A DNA stretch of 64,000 bases from Apostichopus japonicus. Taxonomy: Eukaryota; Echinodermata; Holothuroidea; Aspidochirotida; Stichopodidae. The stretch lies in NCBI RefSeq assembly GCF_037975245.1, contig NC_092581.1:13917303-13981302 (forward strand), in the 5' to 3' direction. The translations under genes and the position numbers were made by a program. Positions 52,350 to 62,635 of this stretch are shown here, piece by piece (position 1 is the first letter of the stretch; each line of letters begins with the position of its first letter). The notes under the pieces were generated by a model. That model saw only the letters and a list, made by a program, of their open reading frames with translations. It did not search any database and was not told where the DNA came from.

Positions 52350-55300
52350 TATAAATACATATATATATAGCTATGATTTAATATTTTTATTAAATGTTTC
52401 CATCTATAAACTTCCTGACTGTGGTGTTTGGAAATTAGTCAACTTAAATCAAGCTCATTACAGCAACCTGAAGCTTCCTGCATGCCTACTATGTCACAAA
52501 TCTATATTAATGTAGGTGTTGCCGTGGGAAATAAGATATGTAACTGTTCATATTTTGACACTTTGTCAAAGATAATCATCAAGTGTTTGAGAGTCTCTTG
52601 CCTTATTGCTCACTCTGACCTTTGACAGGAAAGTCCAATTAGTTACTACTTTCAACCTGATGTTTAAAAGTTTCCGTTCTTACAGTTTCGATAGTTTGCA
52701 CGTTCATATCTATTGGTAAGAAAATCAATCTAGCATCTAGGTTAAAAAGAATTCAGAAAGTGGCTGGATTATTTTTATTTCTATTTACAGAGGGAAAAAA
52801 ATATATATATATATACAACAACAGAATAAATATAATAAATATAATGCCATATTTCAGTTCCTTGTAAGGAAAAGTATAATAGAAGGAACAGTTGGTTGAT
52901 ATAGTGCATTGCTGTACAAGGTTGTCGAAAGTAAACTTTGTTTTTTGGTATTTCTTATTAGTTGTATTAGTTGTACTTCACATCACTTCTTTAATATTTA
53001 CAATTCTCCGCTAAATTAACTCGCTAATAGCCATTAAATTTTTTATTCGTTCAATCTTTTCGTTTGACGAGTGTTATAGTAGCTTTTTAAGTGGAGATGT
53101 AACCCAACTGAAGTGATTTGAGTTTTAGGAGTAACTTTGTTGACATGTTAAAGAGAAATGCCAACCAGATATTAACTGAACTGATGGAGATGCTTGTGAT
53201 GAGCAAATCACCCCCCCCACCACCCCCCCCTCTTTCGACACAAAATATTAAAAAGAAACAACACTTGAGGAGAGGGTTTTCATTTGAAATTAAAGCTTAA
53301 ATGTTGTTTTAATATCAAAACATACATTCGTTCATTCGATTCCTCTTTAGTTTTTTTTTCATAAATAAAACCAGAATTGAGAAAAGACTTTTAAAATGGT
53401 CAATCTTTCCTTTGATGGGAGTTGCAGCTATTTTCTGATGCATATTAGAACGATTACTGATTGTTCCTAGGAGCTATCTTCTACCCTTTCATGTTTTTTG
53501 CCCTCCAACATGCAGTTTCAAACTGATAAAAAAGTTGCACGTTATCAACCCAGCAGAGCAGAGAGATGTGAGCTTAAATGATTACTAGCGCCATGGTATA
53601 AATAGCATCTTACAGTTCTGCTCCAAAACTCACAAAACGGTTCAAGTATGCTTCTTTCTTTTTGACCAAATCACCAACAATTTTTATTGACATAGCTGTA
53701 CCTTTTTATTTTTGTAGGATGCTGAGTGAAGTCTATGAGGAGATGGGCGATACAGTAGCATTCCAGTACGGCGGATCCCAGCTAGTTCACAGCGTAGACT
53801 CGTACCGAAAACTATCTCCATGGATCGCACAGTCAAGGGACATTAAGCAAACCGTTTCAAGATACTACAGGAATGCATTTTCAGGTGAGCTTTCTAGTGA
53901 AATGCATTGCTGGCAAGAGCCAGGTTGGGGTCCTGGGCAGAAATATGTGACCGGGTCCCCTTTAGAAGTCTTCAAATTTTCTTTCAGTACATTTTTGTCA
54001 AAATGACAGTATATATTCTCTATCCTATGTTTCTCTGGATCCCTTAGTTGACCCCGGGCCCCAGCCTGTAGTCCTCCTCTCCCCCCCCCTTCTCCTTCTC
54101 CCTTGAGCATGGTATCAGATTGAATGTTAGGTTGACTGAGCTACTAGTTTGTAGAAATATTTTCCATATGAAATAACTGAATAAAATAATCAATTTTGTA
54201 ACAGCCAAACACAGAAAGACAAATATCATTTGAAAGCGTGTGTCTATGCAACTGATGGGAAATTTTAGACATCTTTTGAATTGTTTATTTATTTGACATT
54301 GGAAGAAATTGTAAATTTTGGCTTCTATTGAGCCCTTTCCCTCCCCTTCCTCTGCCAGGTTGGGTGGAGGGTAGGACCCGTCTTTCATACTCCTAAGAGC
54401 ATCTGTCCATTCCATCATCCTTCATTGTTCCCTGTAAATAATAAGAATTATCTCAAAATGGTGCAATCAACCAGATTGGTAGAGTGTTTACTACAAACGG
54501 GATATCAGTGCTGTGGTTGAGTGGATAAAGGTGGTTGCATTTGAAGCAATGAGGCTTAGCAATTGGGGGGGCTTATAGGGCTCAATCCCCAGCCGGTTCA
54601 TAGTAAGGTGGGTTTTACATCCAAGAGCAATCTACAGTTTTTACCCATCTGAGATGACCTTCTAAAGTGAAAAGTTTCCAAGTTTGAGTTAAAATGTTGA
54701 ATTGGAAGCCACCCAACGTGAAAGTTGTAATCCATAAGCCCTTGCGGGTTTCTCCCACATTTGTGGTCGCTTAAGCGTCGTAAAAATGACTACCTGATAT
54801 TATTATTATGATAACACATTTTTTCCACAGATGCAGACAAACAGAATGCGATAAATTTATTCCTCGGTGTCTTCAAACCAGAACCGGATGCAAAACTTCA
54901 CCTGTGGGACCTCGAAACCGATCATTATCTTCACCATACCATCAATCAACCAAATATGGAATCTTATTATGAGAAAAGGTAAAAATTATAAAAATAAATA
55001 CACAAAATACATTGTACAGGTTGTCTGTATCAATTCTGGAAGCCACTGAATAGATGAGGTACAGCTGTGTTCAAGAACTTGACAGCTACATTACTCCCAA
55101 CCCCCTGAACATTTTTCATGTGGGGCTTTTAACTGGAAAAGATCAAAGAAAAGCCATGTACAATGCATTACATACCGTGTAACCAGAAAGACTGCAACAA
55201 TACAGTAGCAGACTCTTAATGTCCTAACCAGGATTTCTGTCAACTTTTGTGGTTAATTTTGATAATTTTAAATAATTTCTGTCAATGAAGATATCTGTAG

Positions 55301-56693
55301 TTTGATTATGCCAATGTATTTTGCCCTCCTTTGATGGGATTCTCAAAGCTTGATAAATTCGCAAGTCCTGCTTTATGGTCAGAGAAACTTCATTTCTGTA
55401 AAGTACTTTGTCCTTAAAGAACTCCAAAATTTTATGCCATTGTCCTTGTGAGGATGCCATTCCAGTACCAATTTTTTTTCCCTGATCGGTTGAATGCAAA
55501 TACTTTGTACAATGCCTTTGTACAATCATTAGAAAGTTTGTTGAGCTCCCAACGTGTTTTACCTCGTTATAATTATAGTTTCCTCATTAGTAACTTACTC
55601 ACCAGGCAGATCTATGTTGGGTATCTGTAAGATATGTCATCTGTTCAATGAGCCTTATATTACCAAAGTAATTTGTCATCCCAAAGGAGTGCATAACCTG
55701 ATTCTTAATTAGGTTTATAGGTTATAATTCCAATAAGATCAAAATTGGTAACAGATGGTGGTAAAAGTACATCTTACTTACCCCATGCCATCCCCCCACC
55801 CCACCCTCCCCCTCCACCCAAAGAAAGTGAAAGAAGAAAAACTATGGGAAGAAAAGATGTTTCTCTATTGACAGAGTTTTCAGTAAAGAAACCTTGGGGT
55901 AGGGGGTGACAAGTAAATCATCTGGAGGAGTCAGAGGAGGAGAAGAAAATGTTGATCAAACCAAACAGTACTTTTCTATGCAGTGCTAAACTTGGTTATG
56001 CTCAATTCTTTGCAGTTTTCTCATACAACGTGTGAACTGAATTCTCTTTGTTCACCAGTGGATGCAAATTGTGTTGAGAAATTGTTTGAACCTCCTGTTT
56101 TCTTTCTTTTTCTTATATTTCTGTGTCCTCTCTTGAAACTCATTGTTTGGGATGGGGCGATTGAGGGTGGTAGGCACTGTAGATTGTCGCTGACAAAGGT
56201 AACAAACTGTCCTCTTCAGGAACTGTGTGAAAAATGCAATGCTGATGGGGCTGCAGCATCCTGCAGCCAGGCTGTGCAGGATGCAATCTTTTGTTTTGTG
56301 CAGTTTCAAGTAATAGTCAAGGCTGGTCTAATGTTTGATACTGAGTCAGCCTTGCTGTGGGCAAGCTGCAGTTTTACCGTCTTGACAAGTGTGGTCTCTG
56401 TTTGATAGCACCTACATCCTACATGTTGGCAATTGGTTTATTTCGCTTAAAAGTTTGTTTCATGTATTTCCCAACCTTGCTTGAAAGTATACTGACATTA
56501 TTGGCGTGTACTCTTAAACTGGCAGGAAATTAACTTGGCTTTTGACATGGTAGGCTCTGTTTGTGAGAATCGCATGCAGGGGATGTCTTTGAAATAAGAT
56601 CAACTCTGCTGGTTAAATAACAGCTTCCTGTCAGTCCTCTGGAGTGGAAGTTACCCTGAAAAGCATTAAACATTTTACAACACACTTCGAGAT

Positions 56694-56745
<52 letters not shown>

Positions 56746-59700
56746 ATGTATATAAACATATTTATATATGTATATATATATATATCTATATGTATATATA
56801 TGTATCTATATATATTTAAATCTATATATATGTATCTATATATATAGAAAAAGTCAATAGATGACATGGTCAAATCGCTGTCGATGAAGATTTGTCCTAT
56901 GTATTTATCGCAACTTTTCGGAAACCACCTATCAATCCTGATCCTTGAGAAAGTTTTGTAAAAAACCACCGGAATGCTCATATAAGATAGAAATAAAGGG
57001 ACAAGAAGGGGTACTCCAAATATATGGCACCCACCACCACCACCCCTCCCCCCCGGCACAGGTCTGTGTATGCTAAGTTGCTTATGAAGTATGTTTGATC
57101 TCCATTTCTTGATTATTACAAAGAGTGACTGTATTTTATGTCACAGTTCTCAGTGCCGTGGACTTAAACCTTGTTTCAAATAGAATTTTTATTAACTTAA
57201 AGATTCCTTGAAAACCTTGACACTTTTTGTATCATATTTTCTTTTCTAATCAATGGTTGATATGATTTTCATCTTTATTGCATCTATGTGTACCTTCACA
57301 GTCATACTCATTGGTTTGAAGACAAGGTTATCCAATCATTACCATTACCCTATGAGGAGACGAGGCACGACCCCAGGACAGCTATGGTACCCCCGGACGA
57401 TCCCGAAGATGTTTTCAGCGAACATTACAACCCCGCCGAGTTTACACCCTTGGCGGATTTGTTCTGCATGAGTGTTCTGCCACACTCGACCAGGTACAAA
57501 TAATTTCTCATAGCGTCAGTAAGTAGTCTGTGTCGCAACCATGAATGTGTAAAAGAAGGAACTATTATTTCATCAACGTTTGTGTTGTCATTAATTTATT
57601 TAGTTTTCCACACCTTGACGTAAAATAATAAATCGGCCGCAGGAAGGCTTGTCTACAAACATGCACCATTAAGTAAAGAAAATACAGAAAAATAAATGAA
57701 TCTGTATATTTAGACTGGTTATAATATGTCAGATAAAGTACACTTATCATTCTTGTATGAACTAAAACAACATATGATATTGCTGTTGTAAAAGTTGCCC
57801 CAGATGTCAATTTAAAAGTATTTATACATTGGACAAGCTGTCATAATATGGTAATAATATGGAAATAAATCTACTACTTATTTATTTATTATTTCTTCAG
57901 GAATAGTGTGATATCCAAACCTTTTCAATACCAGTCCCATGCCCTTATTTGAAATGATCCTGTTTAAGAAGAAAAAAACATTTGGTGGGTAGGTTTTGTC
58001 AGAAACAACCTTGCATGTGTGTCTGGGTTCAAACCATACTCCAACCAAAGCTGTTTTTTTTTTGCTCTTTTAAACCTTATTGTATAACTTGCTTTTTAAT
58101 TTTCTAGATAAAACAAAATTGTTAGCAAACTGCTTGTCGACTAAAGAGCCTGTGTAAGAGAATGTGTAAAAGTAAGAGGGCCTGACGTTTCAATCCTAGC
58201 CGGATCTTCTTCATATGCTGAATGGTTGCCTCCAGGCTGAAGAAGATCCTGCTAGGATCGAAACGTCAGACCCTCTTACTTTTACACAATTTTTTATTTT
58301 TATTTGACAGGGATTTTATGCCAAAGACTGCAATTGATTTGAGTCCATTCACTGTCAGGATAAGTCAACCACAGAGAAAGGAAGAATCCAGGTTAGTGCA
58401 TTCTTTAAAATATGTACAATTTCTTCTTATTCTTCATCTCACAAATTTTTCTCTACATTTCCTTAAAAAAAGGCTCACAACTGTTTCCCCTCTAACAAAG
58501 ACATGAATCCCCATTTTTTTTTTTTTTAATTTTTTTTTTTATGGGAACTAACCTCTTTCCCAGATGCTAACAATTTCCATTTATGCTAAACTGTATTGTT
58601 GCCACAGCTTACAGCATCTCTGCATCAAATCATCACTGTTGCTATGACTACGTATATTAAAGACAACTAACAGTATGTCGGTGCTTGTGTTTGTAAGATA
58701 TTGTTTCAAAGAGAGGATAGTCCACTGGATCTCACCAAGGTATAGCCCTTACTTTTGCCTTACCCCATACCATGCACAACTGAAAATCCATCCCATCCCT
58801 TTTGCCACCTTCCCTCCCCAAAAACTCAAATGATGTATACAATTAAAACAATGGATCAAGAACAAGCATGATTAGAAAAGAGAGTCATTGTGGAGGGTGT
58901 GAATGGAAGGTACCTAGGACACTTGTGTTACCACTAAACTTCCTACCCACCCTTCCTCCCACCCCCCCCCCTCTTCTTTCTAGGACATGTTGCTCCCACT
59001 CATATAAAACAGGCATCGTTAGTATGTCTGAGTTTCTCATACATCCTCTTGCAATCACTTGGGCCATCTAGTACATCCACCTTGTTGCCCTCAAAAACAC
59101 GAAATGCGTCTCTTCGTAACAGGCAACATGGCATCTTTAATCTGTCGTTTTCGAGGGATTCAACTAAGCCTAGTCCGGACGGATCCTCGTCGGGCGGTGA
59201 CTCATCCTCCAGCGATGATTCAACAAGTGAAATTTCTCCTAGCGAGTCTAAGCATAAGGATGTGACAACTTTGGTGACCATGAAGGTATATACAAACCCC
59301 CCCTTTTTTTTGTATTGCATTTGGTTGAAAGTAGGTCATTTAGAGTCATCAGAGGTCAAATCGGGAAACCCTTGTAAACATGTTCACCATCACTATACAT
59401 TACGTTAGATTCATGAAGAAAACTGCTCATGTTACATCATCAAAACCACAATGCATTTTTGCATTCTGGTTTTGTATTGCATTTGGTTGAAAGTTGGTGT
59501 CAGTTTTTTTATCAAACCATGTTTATATGCAGACATAATTGGATACACCTTGTTCTAATTAAGAGATTAAACTGTTGCAATCTTTGGGTGCTCCTAATTA
59601 GTGAGCTTTTAACAGTTTAATCCCCAAATCTACTGCAACATTGTATCGTGGTGTTGTCATCACCCTTCATTTCATATTTTATGTTTATGCCTATTACATC

Positions 59701-62635
59701 ATTCCTCGGTGTGGAATTTGGTGGTCTGAATCGACGGTCTGCAAACTATGGTTGACGACCAAAAAGTGGGTTTGCTGGACATTTTATAGACATCAGAAAA
59801 TTTATCTAGATTTTTCAGAGCTTCCTAGCATTCATACTCCAAGCTAGATTTCACGCATTTTTAACATCAATTCTGAGGGGTGGGAAGGAGAGGGGTGGGT
59901 GGTGGCTCAGTCCCCATGGATGCTACCTAGACATTGGGCCTAAAATTATGTAGACATGCTGGTCTATGGCATCAGACAATATTTGCAAGCACTTTATCTT
60001 TCCTTTAACAGCCAAGGATAATACTACCAGATTCTGACGTATACTCAGTTTCCTGTATTGCAAGTTATTGACTGTAAAATAACTTTAAATAACTGTAAAA
60101 TAACAACCTTTGCGATACTATAAAGAAGATATTTGAGATACTTTAACTTCTCCCTTCTTGAATTTTTTATTTTTTTATTTTATGGAGGGGGGGATGGGGG
60201 AGAAGGAAGGGGAGTTGGACAAGGCCTGATAATAAACAGAAACACGATAAATTGATGTACATCCCATTAACTGTGCAGACAGGTTGTGTAAAAATGTACC
60301 AAATTTGACAGTAAACAGACTGCCATTGATTTGAAATGGAATGTGTAGTGTGAGGTAAGACACTACTCTTCTCCCAAAGCATTTTATGCTATAATCCATG
60401 TTGAAGTCAGAAAAAGTGGAAGTTTACAGGAAGTCTGCCCAGACATTTCTAATTCTGATCTTTTTTTTTCATCCATTTTATCAGGACATTTTCCCAACAA
60501 TGCAGCAAACATATGGCGTCCAGCTATTGGAGCCCTCCAAGGAAGATGCAGCCTGTTACCAAAGGTAACATTTTTTTTTTAATTGGTTTCTTTGCTCTGA
60601 TTTATTTAAGTTTTGTCTATACTTGACACTGTTAATATGGTTTCAGTCTTTTTAGCAAATTTAGTTTTAAAGAGCTTTTTTAAAGAGTTTTAAAGAAGAA
60701 TGTTGTAATCAAGGTGGAAAGTATTAAATGTCATGGTGGGTGCAGCTTTTCTTCTGTTTCATAGAGAAAAGTGGTGGATAAATTTACCGAGACCATAAAT
60801 GGTAGGAGAGAACAGGGTACCAATGATGTGGCTGTTGTGCTATCCATCTTTAAAATAAAATCATTTTTGTGTCAGCATTGTGGCATCAGGAAGCAACAAA
60901 AGTCACCTGACATTCTCAACACATGCAGCTTTTCTCCCGTTTTTAATAGAGGAAAGTGGTGTATAAAAAATATACCCAAACTGATGGTAGGAGAGTAAAT
61001 TGCCATGGTGGGTGCAGGGAGGGCAAGAATGGGAGGGAGGGAGGGAGGGAGAGAGGGAGGGGGGAGGAAAGGGGAACCAATTAGGTAGCCAGTGGGCTAT
61101 ATCCTACTGTCTCAAATGTAGCATTGTGGCACCAGTTAGCAACAGTTAGTTACCTGACATTTTCAATACATGCAGATTTTCTTTTGTGTTAGCAATGTGG
61201 CTTGAATTATGTTTCTTTTTATTGGGGGCACAATTTGACCAACCATTTCTCCCTTGTAGCACCAATTTTGAAATTATTTTCGGGTGCATGTGTCCCTTCC
61301 CCCCCCCCCCCCCAATGCATACCTGTCATCAATTCCATCTCTTTCTCAATCTAGTTGCCATAGTGACATAAGTTTATTATGAGTATAGTATTGTATTGAC
61401 TAATGAGGATCCTTCTTTTTCTTTCCTTTTGTGTCCAAGGTATGCTACCATGGCAACAACAGCAACCAGTGAGATGAAACAGGTGAAATCAAAGAGTGGT
61501 GCCACTGTTCCATATAGTCCAATGACATCTCCTACATTGTAAGTGTCGATTGCAAAAAGTAGTTTCTCAGTTTCTTGCGGTTTGTTGTTTTTTTCGCATG
61601 AAACCGAGCTAGTGATTGACAAGTTCAAACTTAACAAATTTTTTTTACCAGATATCCGCCAGATGAAAATTTTGTTAACTTTGCCCAGATCTTTGTTACT
61701 GAAAGTTTTACCCAGTCAACTGCTTCGTTATGGGATTTCAATTTGAATTAATATGAAGAAGTTAGCAAAATCAATACAAAATGGCAAGTTCATTCATATT
61801 AAAGTTCACTCCCAGCAACCGGCTTTCATAAAAAAAAATCAAAGAGAGAAGAAATACAGTTTCTGTAAAACGTTATTTAACCTCACATTCCTATCCTAGC
61901 GGTATCCCTTGCAGGGGAAAATTTAAAAAAAAGTAAAAAACCAGTGAAAATAGACAGATGGGACAGTCTGCTACAGACAAGTTAATTGGTGTATTGAAAA
62001 AAAATTTAATAAAATATAATTAAACAAAAAACCTTGACAGTGAGATGAAAGGAAACAGGTGATGAAATCGGTAATCTTCTTCTTGGCTCTTTACTAAGCT
62101 TCTCCTGAGTGTCAACGATCTTTTTACCATTTTAACAAATGTCCAGTTGTGTCGGTCCGTGACCCGTCGGGCAGTGTGCGTTTGCTGCAGATCTTGCCAG
62201 TTTTATGGCCCATCGGCTTCAAACGGGAAAACTGAACATGTAGCATTCCCACGACTGGCATTCATGTGTTTCAGGCTTATGTTCATTACTTCTGATTCCT
62301 ATAGGTTTTGATCACAAATAATTCTATTGCTCGAACTGTTTCTCTCTTCACCTGTGAGTCAAACTTGGAAAATCTCTCTTCCACTCTTGTGCTCTTAGCT
62401 AATCAAGCAGTCGATGTCCCGAAAGAAAGAAAGAAAATGTGTTCTTTTTGTTCTCTCTTGTAGAAAACCCCTCAGTGAACTTCCAAAAGATTCCGTCTTT
62501 GAGGTAACACCACCGGTAGTGGCGAAGAAGATCCTCCCAGAGTACAATGCGTTCTTGAAACGAGGAACTTTAGGTGGAGTGACCTGTAGTAGAGAAAACT
62601 ACCAGGGATACATAGAGTACTTACGAAAACATTAA
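37467..62635 (+). CDS. FIG4: FIG4 (SAC3) polyphosphoinositide phosphatase, complete gene
   Basis: Orthologue of FIG4, the SAC-domain phosphatase that removes the 5-phosphate of PI(3,5)P2 and works with VAC14 and PIKfyve on endolysosomal membranes (family knowledge). Twenty-three coding exons with GT-AG borders and matching phases join into 2541 nt: 846 residues plus stop. Human FIG4 has about 907 residues and also 23 exons. Landmarks: VGSNGAET near residue 20, [10 protein letters not shown] near 88-97, FGRPVYV in exon 9, [12 protein letters not shown] in exon 10, NQFLPP in exon 12, and catalytic CX5R in exon 15 (Cys438, Arg444 in [10 protein letters not shown]). A Ser/Asp-rich linker covers about 684-718. 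The insert after SLQYNLT is shorter than in human, which explains most of the length difference. The start ATG has A at -3 and G at +4. No frame breaks were seen. Introns are mostly 0.5-3 kb. Confidence 0.96.
38100..38408 (-). mobile_element. tRNA-derived SINE, family A, copy 3
   Basis: It lies in FIG4 intron 1 on the minus strand. The A-box-side TGGCCGAGTGGACAAAGGC and the body are intact. The B-box is decayed and the TAATAATAA-rich tail is at the left. Confidence 0.85.
38583..38681 (+). CDS. FIG4: FIG4 exon 2
   Basis: Encodes [20 protein letters not shown] and the following [13 protein letters not shown], a strong FIG4 N-terminal match. Phase 0 at both ends. A SINE lies 175 bp upstream. 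Confidence 0.95.
39360..39655. repeat. Duplicated 60-bp block in FIG4 intron 2
   Basis: CTGATGATTAAGCACCCTAG and the following sequence through AAACAAAGGTCCATGGATA (39364-39420) recur at 39598-39652 with few changes. Confidence 0.75.
39928..40051 (+). CDS. FIG4: FIG4 exon 3
   Basis: Lys/Gln-rich segment starting [20 protein letters not shown] and ending MSAFGIVG, where the family has SAFGVVG. The acceptor is TTTTTTTTGTAG and the donor GTGAGT, phase 1. Confidence 0.93.
40946..41000 (+). CDS. FIG4: FIG4 exon 4
   Basis: Encodes [18 protein letters not shown], the start of the SAC-domain core. The donor is GTAAGT, phase 2. Confidence 0.95.
41503..41604 (+). CDS. FIG4: FIG4 exon 5
   Basis: Encodes [20 protein letters not shown] and onward to NEELR. 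IYKVEDT-MIYIPN is a FIG4-specific block. Confidence 0.95.
42589..42639 (+). CDS. FIG4: FIG4 exon 6
   Basis: Encodes [16 protein letters not shown], which matches the family closely. Phase 2 at both ends. Confidence 0.95.
43914..43972 (+). CDS. FIG4: FIG4 exon 7
   Basis: Encodes [19 protein letters not shown]. The donor G|GTTGGC is weak but is the only one that preserves the frame into exon 8. Confidence 0.88.
44255..44420 (+). repeat. Dispersed repeat family D, copy 1
   Basis: It shares GCTGCARAATCCTSYKC and ACACAGCCTGGCTGCA..GCTGC..CCTCAGCATG with 45641-45800 and, inverted, with 56190-56400. The family is not recognised. It lies in FIG4 intron 7. Confidence 0.65.
44664..44774 (+). CDS. FIG4: FIG4 exon 8
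   Basis: Encodes [20 protein letters not shown] and then [15 protein letters not shown], matching VWN and IIHGFxGQ of the SAC domain. The donor CA|GTATCC (phase 1) restores exact length agreement with the family across the junction. Confidence 0.9.
45146..45272. repeat. Tandem duplication of a ~70-bp unit with hairpin
   Basis: GCAGTGTATTGTATTAACAC and the following TGTTATCACCCTCCACATATACCT block occur twice in FIG4 intron 8. Each copy contains a GTGTTAACAC-like inverted repeat. Confidence 0.8.
45447..45521 (-). other. Decayed tRNA-like sequence
   Basis: On the minus strand TAGCCCAGTCAGTAGA resembles an A-box and GGTTCAAAAAC a B-box, about 65 bp apart. The stems are poor, so this is at best a tRNA-derived relic. 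Confidence 0.25.
45641..45800 (+). repeat. Dispersed repeat family D, copy 2
   Basis: This is the best-preserved copy. It includes an open 68-codon frame that starts ATG and is Ala-rich, but the other copies do not keep the frame, so it is treated as repeat rather than gene. It lies in FIG4 intron 8, about 100 bp before exon 9. Confidence 0.65.
45899..45999 (+). CDS. FIG4: FIG4 exon 9
   Basis: Encodes [20 protein letters not shown] and [13 protein letters not shown], a highly conserved SAC-domain segment. Confidence 0.95.
46524..46686 (+). CDS. FIG4: FIG4 exon 10
   Basis: Encodes [20 protein letters not shown] through [20 protein letters not shown]. This is the RGSVPxxWSQD motif of SAC phosphatases. 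Confidence 0.96.
46944..47041 (+). CDS. FIG4: FIG4 exon 11
   Basis: Encodes [20 protein letters not shown] and [12 protein letters not shown]. The GSPIIxLNLVK block is conserved. Confidence 0.95.
47321..47897. repeat. ~16-bp CAGGTACAAGCTGGCT minisatellite
   Basis: More than thirty variants of a 16-bp word (CAGGTACAAGCTGGCT, TGTACAAACAGGCTCA) run to within about 75 bp of FIG4 exon 12. A GTTGTTACATG-containing higher-order unit recurs every 93-156 bp. Confidence 0.9.
47971..48104 (+). CDS. FIG4: FIG4 exon 12
   Basis: Encodes [20 protein letters not shown] then [11 protein letters not shown] and DMAKYSKR. The donor is AAAAG|GTAAAT, phase 2. Its last 80 bases plus donor are repeated twice more immediately downstream, and a minisatellite precedes it. 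Confidence 0.95.
48025..48292 (+). repeat. Three tandem 89-bp copies of the FIG4 exon 12 end
   Basis: GTACAATATCTAAACCAATT begins at 48025, 48114 and 48203, exactly 89 bp apart. Copy 1 is the real exon end. Copies 2 and 3 repeat the coding sequence plus donor. Copy 2 has changes in GACATGG and AAGTAC; copy 3 has an insertion in ATGGCTAAG and one lost A before the donor. Because 89 is not a multiple of three, and TAA follows the first donor in frame, reading through stops at once. Confidence 0.95.
49214..49330 (+). CDS. FIG4: FIG4 exon 13
   Basis: Encodes [20 protein letters not shown] and [18 protein letters not shown], corresponding to the LNVIAESVVKKTGFF region. Confidence 0.93.
49470..49625. 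repeat. (TA)n/(TATC)n microsatellite
   Basis: Long TA-rich tract in FIG4 intron 13. Confidence 0.95.
50048..50081 (+). CDS. FIG4: FIG4 exon 14
   Basis: A 34-nt exon encoding [11 protein letters not shown] directly before the catalytic exon. Both phases fit (2 in, 0 out). The acceptor is AATGCAG and the donor GTATGA. Confidence 0.88.
50740..51106 (-). mobile_element. tRNA-derived SINE, family C
   Basis: On the minus strand the head reads GTGGTCAAGTGGTTAAGGC (A-box-like) and GGTTCGAGTCC (B-box, 51042-51052). This is followed by GTGTCCTTGGGCAAGGCACT, a block widely seen in animal SINEs, and a body with CCTCTCTTCACCCAAGTGTA. It is in FIG4 intron 14. The left boundary is approximate and no target duplication was found. 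Confidence 0.85.
51581..51729 (+). CDS. FIG4: FIG4 exon 15 (catalytic)
   Basis: Encodes [20 protein letters not shown]. The CX5R phosphatase motif is Cys438 to Arg444. The rest ([16 protein letters not shown]) continues the catalytic core. Confidence 0.97.
52205..52372. repeat. (TA)n microsatellite
   Basis: Long TA-rich tract in FIG4 intron 15. Confidence 0.95.
53718..53884 (+). CDS. FIG4: FIG4 exon 16
   Basis: Encodes the segment with [20 protein letters not shown] and [17 protein letters not shown]. The QYGGSQLVH block is invariant in the family. Confidence 0.97.
54505..54812 (+). mobile_element. tRNA-derived SINE, family A, copy 4
   Basis: Plus-strand copy: GTGCTGTGGTTGAGTGGATA head, decayed B-box, full body and (ATT)n tail. 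It ends about 18 bp before the acceptor of FIG4 exon 17. Confidence 0.9.
54831..54978 (+). CDS. FIG4: FIG4 exon 17
   Basis: Encodes [20 protein letters not shown] and onward, matching the INLFLGVF block. A SINE tail ends about 20 bp upstream of its acceptor. Confidence 0.96.
56190..56400 (-). repeat. Dispersed repeat family D, copy 3 (inverted)
   Basis: The reverse complement matches 45641-45800 best over CACAGCCTGGCTGCAGGATG and CTGCAGCCCCATCAGCAT. It lies in FIG4 intron 17. Confidence 0.65.
56690..56846. repeat. (TA)n microsatellite
   Basis: Long TA tract with TATC/TATG variants in FIG4 intron 17. It causes the long low-complexity frames on both strands here. Confidence 0.95.
57302..57493 (+). 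CDS. FIG4: FIG4 exon 18
   Basis: Encodes [20 protein letters not shown] through [20 protein letters not shown], with the LPLPY block conserved. Confidence 0.95.
58163..58288. repeat. 126-bp inverted repeat with hammerhead-like arms
   Basis: The arm 58163-58213 (TGTGTAAAAGTAAGAGGGCC onward) is the near-exact reverse complement of 58236-58288, with a loop of about 22 nt. The right arm carries CTGAAGA (58237-58243), a GATCC/GGATC stem and GAAACGTC. This is the same architecture as the motif in the Penelope-like element. It is probably a pair of Penelope-type termini in inverted orientation. Confidence 0.85.
58311..58391 (+). CDS. FIG4: FIG4 exon 19
   Basis: Encodes [20 protein letters not shown]; the family has RDFMPKTxGIDPSPFTVR. 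A 126-bp inverted repeat ends 22 bp upstream of the exon. Confidence 0.96.
59123..59285 (+). CDS. FIG4: FIG4 exon 20
   Basis: Encodes the low-complexity linker, including [18 protein letters not shown]. It corresponds to the acidic serine-rich linker of other FIG4 proteins. Phase 2 in, phase 0 out. Confidence 0.88.
60485..60564 (+). CDS. FIG4: FIG4 exon 21
   Basis: Encodes [20 protein letters not shown] and DAACYQR, matching the YGI/V-x-L block near the FIG4 C-terminus. Confidence 0.88.
60740..61200. repeat. Decayed ~200-bp tandem duplication in FIG4 intron 21
   Basis: Blocks GCATTGTGGCAYCAG, ACCTGACATTYTCAAYACAT and GCAGMTTTTCTTCTGT occur two or three times in the same order. A GGGA-repeat (61027-61072) with quadruplex potential lies inside. 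Confidence 0.65.
61440..61538 (+). CDS. FIG4: FIG4 exon 22
   Basis: A less conserved C-terminal segment beginning [20 protein letters not shown]. It was chosen because both splice sites (CCAAG acceptor, GTAAGT donor) and phases link exons 21 and 23. Confidence 0.8.
62464..62635 (+). CDS. FIG4: FIG4 exon 23 and stop codon
   Basis: Encodes [20 protein letters not shown] through [13 protein letters not shown], then TAA at 62633-62635. It matches the YEVxPPxV and Y-x-x-YI-x C-terminal blocks of FIG4. Confidence 0.93.

Noticed and set aside
55983-56405. 140-codon plus frame
   Set aside because: It runs through dispersed repeat copy 3 inside FIG4 intron 17 and has no homology.
56631-57059. 142-codon minus frame rich in Ile and Tyr
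   Set aside because: It is translated TA microsatellite.
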